Shown here one piece after another: positions 57,365-64,000 of a stretch of 64,000 nt of DNA (the stretch's first letter is position 1; each line of letters begins with the position of its first letter). Position numbers and translations under genes: made by a program. The DNA is from Daldinia sp. FL1419 (lineage: Eukaryota; Ascomycota; Sordariomycetes; Xylariales; Hypoxylaceae). The stretch lies in NCBI GenBank assembly GCA_025201765.1, contig MU623428.1, positions 1 to 64,000 of the forward strand, written 5' to 3'. The notes below the pieces were generated by a model. It did no database searches and had not been told where the DNA came from. It worked only from the letters and a program-made list of their open reading frames with translations.

Positions 57365-58550
57365 TTAGTTTTCGCGCGGCCGCTTCGCTCCGTGGGGATT
57401 CTGCCAGTCCGACTGCTGTTGGTTACCGCTAAAGAATGCGGGATTGAAGTGTGTCGGTTGTTGGAAGCCCATCATGGGCATACCCATTCCGCCCATTCCG
57501 CCCATCATGCCGTTGTTCATGCCGGCGTTCATACCAGGGTTCATCCCACCTCCGCCTCGCCCACCACGCATACCACCGCCGCGCATTCCTCCGCCCATAC
57601 CACCCCCGGGCATCATGCCACCACGGAAGCCAAAGTTACCTCCGCCACCGCCACCGCCACCCATGCCGTTGAAACCGAAGTTTCCTCCGCCCATGTTGTT
57701 GTTGAAACCGCTGGGGACGCTGTTGTTGTGGAAGCCGCCTCCCATATTGCCCGAGAAGCCGCGGTTGAATCCACCGCGTGGACCCCCGAAGTTACCACGT
57801 CCTCTGAAGTTGCCACGGTCGTTGTATCCTCCGACGTTCGAGCCTCCCCGAGTTTGTCCGTCCTTATTAGCTCGTGCGGGCGCATCCTTTGGTAAGGTCT
57901 TGAACGGGTTGTTCGTGTGCGACGTGTAAATAACTGTCACCTTTTTGCCTCCTGGTTGGGTAGATGTGGCAGCAGCGTTCTCTACCTGGCGCTTTGCGGC
58001 GGTAGCAGCTTGCTGAGATGCGAATTCGATATATGCTTGGCTTTGACGAAGATAAAGCATTAGTAAAGGACTTCCAATCCTACAGAATAGATATTACGTA
58101 CCCCTTGCTTTTGCCATTAACCTTGTGTTCACTAAACGTGATATCTTTCAACTCCTCTTCGCACGAGGCCTGTCGAATCCAACCACGGATCTCGTCATCC
58201 GTAGTCCACCATTGAAGTTCGGAGAGCAACAAGGCGCTGGTAGCTCCTGGGTCGATAGGTCTGTTGTCGGAAACTTCCTTGCGTTTAACGCCTTGTTGAT
58301 ATGATTGGGTGGGTGTTGCACTGGTGCTTTGGGCATCCATGGTTTGTTGATCGTTATCGTAATCGTCGTTATGGGTATGCGTGGTAGATTCGGGGTTAGA
58401 ACCGTTGGCGATGGTTATGGAAGAGTTATTTTCATAAGCATGGTTATTCGAATCATCGAGTCTAGAATTATCGGCATCCACAGTGTTGTTTGTGTCATTC
58501 GCGTCGTTCGCGTCACCATAGACGTCAATCTCAAAATCCTCGTCCGCCAT
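57365..58550 (-). CDS. RRM protein like CFIm68/CPSF6
   Basis: RNA-binding protein resembling the 68-kDa subunit of metazoan cleavage factor I, which acts in pre-mRNA 3'-end processing. Two exons on the minus strand, 58102-58550 and 57365-58040, give 374 residues. The N-terminus is Asp/Asn-rich and disordered (residues 1-100). The single RRM occupies about 105-185: LLLSELQWWTTDDEI, ELKDITFSEHKVNGKSKGQAYIEFAS, with the intron inside the KSKG word. WWTTDDEI and NGKSKG are the features shared with CPSF6. The tail (about 240-350) is a long Gly/Asn/Met/Phe/Arg-rich region of RGG and GGM repeats, where CPSF6 has proline- and RS-rich sequence. The start MADEDFEIDVYGD also resembles CPSF6. Orthology is likely but the role in this organism is inferred. 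Confidence 0.82.
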
Positions 58551-60307
58551 TTTGAAAAAAAGGGTAGCTGGAAAGGAGGTTGCAATATCAATGAGACTAA
58601 GAAGAAAGGTAGCCCTGAAGCTCTGGTATCTGTCAAGTGAGGATGTAGAGGATGTATTCAGAGTAGATACAAGTTCCTGTCGTCTTCCACTCCATATCAT
58701 CAGTCAACGAAAAATACATTATTGTAGATCCTCAGCCGGATAGAAACAAGAAAAACAAATAAGAGGAAAAGAGATTTCTCACGGTATTAAATACGTACAC
58801 TTAGCAGCTTTTTTTGACGATGGATATTTCCTATGAGTTGAGCCTCTTGAACCAGGTTTCGTTTCTCCTTGCACAATAAATAGGGCCTTGGATAAATGGA
58901 AATATCAAAAAAGACGAAGCTCTGTGCTTGCAATCTTTACCTAGGTCAGGCAGTCTTCCTCGAAATAAGCGCGTGCGCAGGTTCCCTTTTCTTTCCCTAT
59001 GTGTGCAACTGCTGAGTGATTGCAGAAATGATGGTTGTGTAGAGTACAAGCAGCGCGATGTCTGAAGTAGAAAAGATGTTGGAACCGTTTTCCCCAAGTT
59101 TTTTTTTCCTATGAAATTTTACTCAATATTATCGAAGTATTAGTAGAAGAACGTATTTCCTCCCAAGAGCGTCCTGTCACCCGGGAATTGAATTATTGAT
59201 CCGGGTATAATTAATATCCTTCTTGGAATGTACTAGTCAAACTCGGTTCAAGGAAAGAAATAAGGAAGAAATAATCCAAGGTCTAGGCAACGGAGAAGAA
59301 ACAAGAGGGAAAAAAAATAAGAGACAAGAGGGAGGAAAGGAGTTGTTGCAACGCGTCGTAAGCGGCTTGGTTTTGAGGTGCTACTTAGGGATACACATAG
59401 TCGGGTAGTAGAGGAATGAGTCAATCAAACACACTACACCAGGCAATGCTAACGGGTTACGTTGGTTGATGAGATGAAGTGAGATGGATGCTTGTTTGAC
59501 AATGTTCGATGTTGAATTTGGGGAAGTTTGACTCTTTTCCGGCAAGAAAATGGTTTTAGATGAACGGGACTCGATAACTAAAAATCGCCGACTAGGGGAG
59601 TTCCAAGCCCGAAGGTCTAGCGCTAAAAACGGTAGAACGGGCTGAGCTTTCTGGGTGTCTGGGGGGTGGTGTGGATGGCCCACTATTCAGATGTTTAAAT
59701 GAGGCTGCGGGTAGGCAATGGTATTGGCCCGCTTAGGTACCTAGGTACCTGCGTCCATTGGGCAACCTTTTGTTAATTGGGTGCTTACATAAACATACAT
59801 AATATGGTAGTTACGTTAGTTATGTGAAGTACCTACTTCGTAACATTCCCCAAAATTCCATGCTACTAGGTACCTAAAAGGTACACAAGTTATGTACCTT
59901 ACCTGCTTCCATCCGGGCATCGGGCCATTCATACCTATGGATGTACAACTCATTGGTACCCCTAACTCACGTGCACTGGCAGCTGGAGCTTTCATGTTTT
60001 GCTGGCCAGGCCAGATTGCAACTGCGGCAAGGTCCACGCTAGCGCATTTGGAGATACATAACGTACCTGAACGATTTACTGGGAAATCTGGCCGTTAATT
60101 AAGCAGTCGCCGCTTTCACCATTCGCACTTCCTCAATTATATACTTCTCGTTCCTTTTCCATAGCAAGCCAACAATTCAACCTTTTTCTCTTTTCTAACT
60201 CTAATCGACAAGACACCACTCTCTTGTCCTTCAACGCCGTCGTAAATCTCAATCTCAATCTCAATCTCAATCGCAACTTTTTACGATCAAAACTCCACCT
60301 ATCCACA
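58551..60307. other. Divergent intergenic region, RRM gene to Sec61 gamma
   Basis: No gene supported. CCTAGGTACCT words at 59732-59752 and 59868-59882. (CTCAAT)n-like text at 60245-60272 lies in the Sec61 gamma leader. Confidence 0.5.
60245..60274 (+). repeat. CTCAAT hexanucleotide repeat in Sec61 gamma leader
   Basis: Four exact CTCAAT units and a fifth imperfect unit directly before the translation start region of the Sec61 gamma gene, 34 nt upstream of the start codon. Confidence 0.85.
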
Positions 60308-60721
60308 ATGTCGGACGTTCAAGATCTCCTCGAAATCCCCAGGGACTTCGTCAAGGACGGCACGCAATTCCTGACGCGATGCACTAAGCGTACGTTCAAC
60401 CTTCGCTCCATATCTCCATTCTCCTGCATTATGTCTGTGGGACTCGATCGTTACGAGTCGCATGGGCAGAGTAAAGGGAATGGGCAACGAAGACGCAAAG
60501 CAAGGATGAATATACTAACATTTTTGTCTCGTAGCCGACAAGCGTGAATTCATCCAGATCAGCAAGGCCGTCGGTGTTGGTTTCTTAGTCATGGGAGCTA
60601 TTGGCTACTTGATAAAACTCAGTATGGCTTTACTACCACATGTGAAGAAAATAAGTCGTTTACTAATATTCTCCCTGCAGTCCACATCCCCGTCAACAAC
60701 ATTCTAGTCGGAGCCGCATAA
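60308..60721 (+). CDS. SSS1: Protein transport protein Sec61 subunit gamma
   Basis: Small tail-anchored subunit of the ER translocon that clamps the Sec61 alpha channel. Three exons, 60308-60389, 60535-60621 and 60681-60721, give 69 residues, the standard size. The sequence reads MSDVQDLLEIPRDFVKDGTQF, then LTRCTKPDKREFIQISKAVGVG, with the membrane segment FLVMGAIGYLIKLIHIPVNNILV and end GAA. PDKREF and IHIPVNNILVG are invariant family words rebuilt across introns 1 and 2. The gene is convergent with the WD40 gene. Confidence 0.97.
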
Positions 60722-61265
60722 GATATGCAAGAAATAAGTACCCATATGGAAGAAGGCGTGGAGTTGGGTTGGCTGGGATGCATTACAATGGGAAAGATGT
60801 ATAGTGAACACCTGGACGAAGACATCTAATCCCACGATGTGAAACGTCTTCGAGAGCGGGATATTATACGATACATAGATCATCACCACGGTCAAAGTCG
60901 AGAAAAAAAGGTGTGGTTTTACTCGGTTAATCATAAAGGGGGACGCAAGCTTGAGGACATAAAGAAGCGCTCCTGTATTTGCTCTACTTGCGTTGGCGTC
61001 CTTTTAGGCCATTGTATAAAATTGCTTTTTTCAGTGCTTCATGAAAAGGAACGAAGTTGTGGGAAATCAACCATTGTGCCATGATATATATTGTACGCCC
61101 TAAAACGAAAACCCTTCTGTACGCCACGTAGTTATAAACGCCCTTATCCCGAATGCCCATCATGTCGTAATCCGGTGTCTGATTGGTTATGAAGAGAAAA
61201 CAGCCTAAATAGAAGGATACAATGGCTATAAAAGGCGGAGGGGATGCTTCTAACCCGCCTCAAAA
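60722..61265. other. Convergent intergenic gap, Sec61 gamma to WD40 gene
   Basis: About 540 bp between two stop codons. Short frames only. Confidence 0.5.
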
Positions 61266-63446
61266 TCACCAATCAAAATTTTCATCCTCCGTCGCGTCGC
61301 TCCCTTCGTCGGGAACTTCGCTGGGGTAACGACGACCTGGGCCTAGCGGCCTTAGTTTCTCGTCATACCGCGTACGCATGCGTGGTTCCCCGTCGTCTTC
61401 TATAGACTCATTATATGAGTGCAACGTGACCGCGCCGAGCGGGTTATCCCAGCCATTTAGTGACGATGCTATTTCTCAGAGTCAGTCTTCGACTACGCTG
61501 TCACGTGCTAAAGATCGAAAAGGGTTAAAAATTTATGTGCGAATTTGATCTTACCAGCAATAAAGGGAGCAGTAGGATGCCAGCTCGCATCTCTTACTAC
61601 CGTCGACCAACTCCGAGTTCTGTATCCTCCATACGACCTACGTTGATGGTCGGACTGTGGCAAAACTTGTGTTGACTTCTGAACGTCAATTACTTTGGCG
61701 ATGGTAGCGTCCATATTGTACACGTAGACTTTGCCGTCATGGCTACCCGTATATACGTAACGCGAGTTGGTGCTACCAGGTGGCGAGAAGTGGCAGCGGA
61801 TCAGAGTGCGTAATACCTCGTGGCCACGGAAGGTTACCAATGAATTATCGTTAGGGTGTGGAAACCAGTCGGCATCGTCAAACTTGCCCGATCGATAGTC
61901 AAATTCGGTGTATCGTGTGTGCTGCCGTGGGTTCAGCTCCTCGAAACGTGCCGTCGTGTACATCATCTTCAGATCCCAAAGCTTCATGCTTTGATCCTTG
62001 CCGTTGCTTAATAAGTACCGACCGTCGTTTTTGCTATCCAGATACGTCAAACCTTGGATATGGCCTACAAACGCTCCGGCTTCTCGCCCGTCTCCCATGC
62101 TCCGTCGGTCCCATACTTTGATCGTTGTGTCATCACTTCCCGAGTATAAGATATGTGGTGATGATTTATCCGCAAAGCATACCGCATTCACGTCATCATC
62201 GTGACCTTGAATCGTGTGTAGGACCTGGCGCGACTCTATATCGTATACGACGATAGAACTCGCGTTCGTTCCAGCTACCAACTCTCTCCCGTCACCGGAG
62301 AACCGGATAGAGAAGATACCAAATCCGCCGCGCCAAATTGCCCTGCCGTTTTCTGCCAGATTCAACATGTATGGATCACCCGTATCGTTTGGGTCAGTTG
62401 GTGCTAGACAAACGTTGCTCTGGATGGAAGTGTACGCTAGCCATCTGTTGTCCGGACTCAGAGATGCGTCCGTCAAGGTCCAAGAACCAAACGTAAATGG
62501 TACGGTCTTATAATGCCGCCAGCTATACGGGTTGGAGGTATCGTACATGCGAACCTTCATATCTTTCACGCAAGCGAAGTAGAAGTTACCGTCGTCCGAG
62601 AATTGGCCCGAGTAGACGTTATCGGCGTAGTTAATAATCATTTCAGCATCCGAGCTAGGGATCATAGACTGCGCCATCATGCCTTGATTGACCTGACGGG
62701 TCCTCCTGTTCCCTATGCCTAGCTCACGGTCCAGTATCCTGCGAGCAAGGTGCTTCTCTGAACTAGTAGGCGATTGAATTTCGTTGACGCCGAACGTGCC
62801 GGAGTCCATGAGATTTCTTCCCTCGTCACTCGGGACTTTAGGGAATCTTTCCGGATCTATATTACGACGTCGCCGCCGGTACCTGAAACCGAATTCATTG
62901 TCATCATCATCGCCGTCACCGAATACCAAGTGGCCAAGTTCCGACCTTCGGAGAAAGTCTAGGACCTGACGTTGTGATAATAAGCCAGTGCGGCGACCTA
63001 TTTGTAAGCAGTCATCAGTATATAATTGATGGGTTCTTGAAGGATTGGGACGCACTACTTATCAAGTTAATTAGCCGCTGTTGTACGGCTATTCTTTCGG
63101 CGTCAGGGTAGCGGGGAGTATTCTCATCTTCTTCCTCTTCGTCGTCGTCTTCCATTTGTACTATAAATTGGATACCCTCTTCGGCATCTGGGCGTACATT
63201 TGTTAGTTAGGATATACTTACGCTATATAGCTTCTAACCCTGTTGGCAGTTTCGCATACCATGAAATTCATCTTCATCTTCAAACAGATCGTGGGCCATA
63301 TCATCTTCATCTATTTCCTCTTCTTCGTCATCTTCATATTCGGGGTCATGCTCGTCGTCCTCGTCGTCGTCGTTATCTTCGGCATCGACGTAGTATTCCG
63401 GGTAACGGCCTTCCAGATCTTCCGACGTTGATCTAGAACCACTCAT
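61266..63446 (-). CDS. WD40 protein, DCAF11/LEC14B family
   Basis: WD-repeat protein of the family that acts as substrate receptor for the CUL4-DDB1 ubiquitin ligase. Four exons on the minus strand, 63260-63446, 63059-63187, 61555-62997 and 61266-61468, give 653 residues. The N-terminus is extremely acidic (residues 20-62, Asp/Glu with Tyr), followed by PRYPDAERIAVQQRLINLIS and a basic RRRRRNIDPERFPKVP. WD repeats run from about 260 to the C-terminal part: YSGQFSDDGNFYFACVKD, IFSIRFSGDGRELVAGTN, GHDDDVNAVCFAD, and SGSDDTTIKVWDRRS, which contains a WDxR (DWD) DDB1-contact motif. The last exon encodes SSLNGWDNPLGAVTLHSYN and ends EDENFDW. Exon 4 was found by phase and lies beyond a GTAAGA donor; without it the chain would end early. 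Confidence 0.9.
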
Positions 63447-64000
63447 CGTGTCTGAATTTAGAGATGGCAGCTCAACTAGGTAGCTAGGTATTTGATAGTA
63501 GTAGATTTACGTAGATTACCTAGGTGGTTATCTCTTCGGAGTACTTTCGGAATCCCTCCGATTGTTTGCTTGTTAATGGGGCTGTTCGGCGGGAAGGGGC
63601 TCAGAAAGGAATAAGCTCTGAGCCAGCAGAAAGCTAATTACGAAAGTTTATGAAATCGATAGGTTGGTCTTTCTATAATAATAAGTTTGGAGGTAGGTAC
63701 ATTAGAACTTATATGACGACACAGCACGAACAACCCGCCGATCCGTAAGTTACAGGTACGTATGGCGGGGGTGTTCTTTATCATTTTGTCTATTAACCCA
63801 CGGTCGCAAGGTAACAGCCGATACGTTAGGTGCCTCCTTAGGTAAGACATATCATCGGCTTTTATGCCGGACTTAAGAATAATTGCACCCGATCTCAACT
63901 CTGTTCGGCACCAACCAAGGTGCAGCTGCCAAGTTACCTACTTGCTTACCCAGGCAGCCAGGTTTTCTCCAAATCACAAGATCGGGCGGGCTTCTTACTA
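63447..64000. other. Intergenic: upstream of WD40 gene
   Basis: No gene supported up to the window end. CTAGGTAGCTAGGTA and CTAGGTGG words at 63476-63520. Confidence 0.45.

Noticed and set aside
57356..57929. 179- and 161-codon plus-strand frames rich in His/Ala or Pro
   Set aside because: Antisense to the Gly-rich tail of the RRM protein; low-complexity mirror of GGN codons.

Overview
The window is nuclear DNA of a filamentous ascomycete (Pezizomycotina). The evidence is many short spliceosomal introns (about 50-220 nt) with GTRNGT donors and YAG acceptors. The gene content also fits: an RNA-silencing RdRP, Aim11, a Rax1-like RGS membrane protein, a DUF7704 protein and a Teb1/Tay1-type telobox Myb protein. 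The genome is bimodal in composition, with ordinary gene-bearing DNA interrupted by extremely AT-rich islands whose transposons are saturated with C-to-T and G-to-A changes, the mark of repeat-induced point mutation (RIP). A Sordariomycete is likely; I cannot name the genus.

Layout. 1-~8230 is an AT-rich, gene-free island with decayed repeats in both orientations and a 24-bp tandem array. ~8230-13690 has normal composition but no gene I can support. 13687-15783 is D-lactate dehydrogenase (+). 17639-21832 is a 1397-residue cellular RNA-dependent RNA polymerase (+). 22748-28962 is a housekeeping cluster: NAC beta (+), tRNA adenosine deaminase Tad1/ADAT1 (-), ribosomal protein L24 (+) and a PMP20-type peroxiredoxin (-). 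30137-32006 is a complete but RIP-destroyed Fot1/pogo-like DNA transposon with 48-bp terminal inverted repeats and a TA target duplication. 33532-34223 is an NTF2-like DUF1348 protein, 36513-37974 the Rax1-like protein, 39060-40666 pantothenate kinase, and 41270-41343 tRNA-Val(AAC).

42.5-46.1 kb holds two unrecognised genes and AIM11. 47167-48188 is a prolyl-4-hydroxylase-like dioxygenase, 50429-51545 ribosomal protein S4, 52565-54199 a double-Myb telobox protein, 56102-56986 a DUF7704 membrane protein, 57365-58550 a CFIm68/CPSF6-like RRM protein, 60308-60721 Sec61 gamma, and 61266-63446 a DCAF11/LEC14B-type WD40 protein.

Most genes are unrelated core functions. Two connections stand out. 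The RdRP (RNA-based genome defence) lies in a window that also shows heavy RIP (DNA-based genome defence). Several neighbours serve protein synthesis and sorting (L24, S4, NAC beta, Sec61 gamma, tRNA deaminase, tRNA-Val). Intergenic DNA is peppered with short palindromic CCTAGG/GGTACC-type words and small minisatellites. Exon boundaries were built by hand from splice signals, reading phase and protein-family conservation, and every multi-exon model given as such keeps an open frame to its stop codon.
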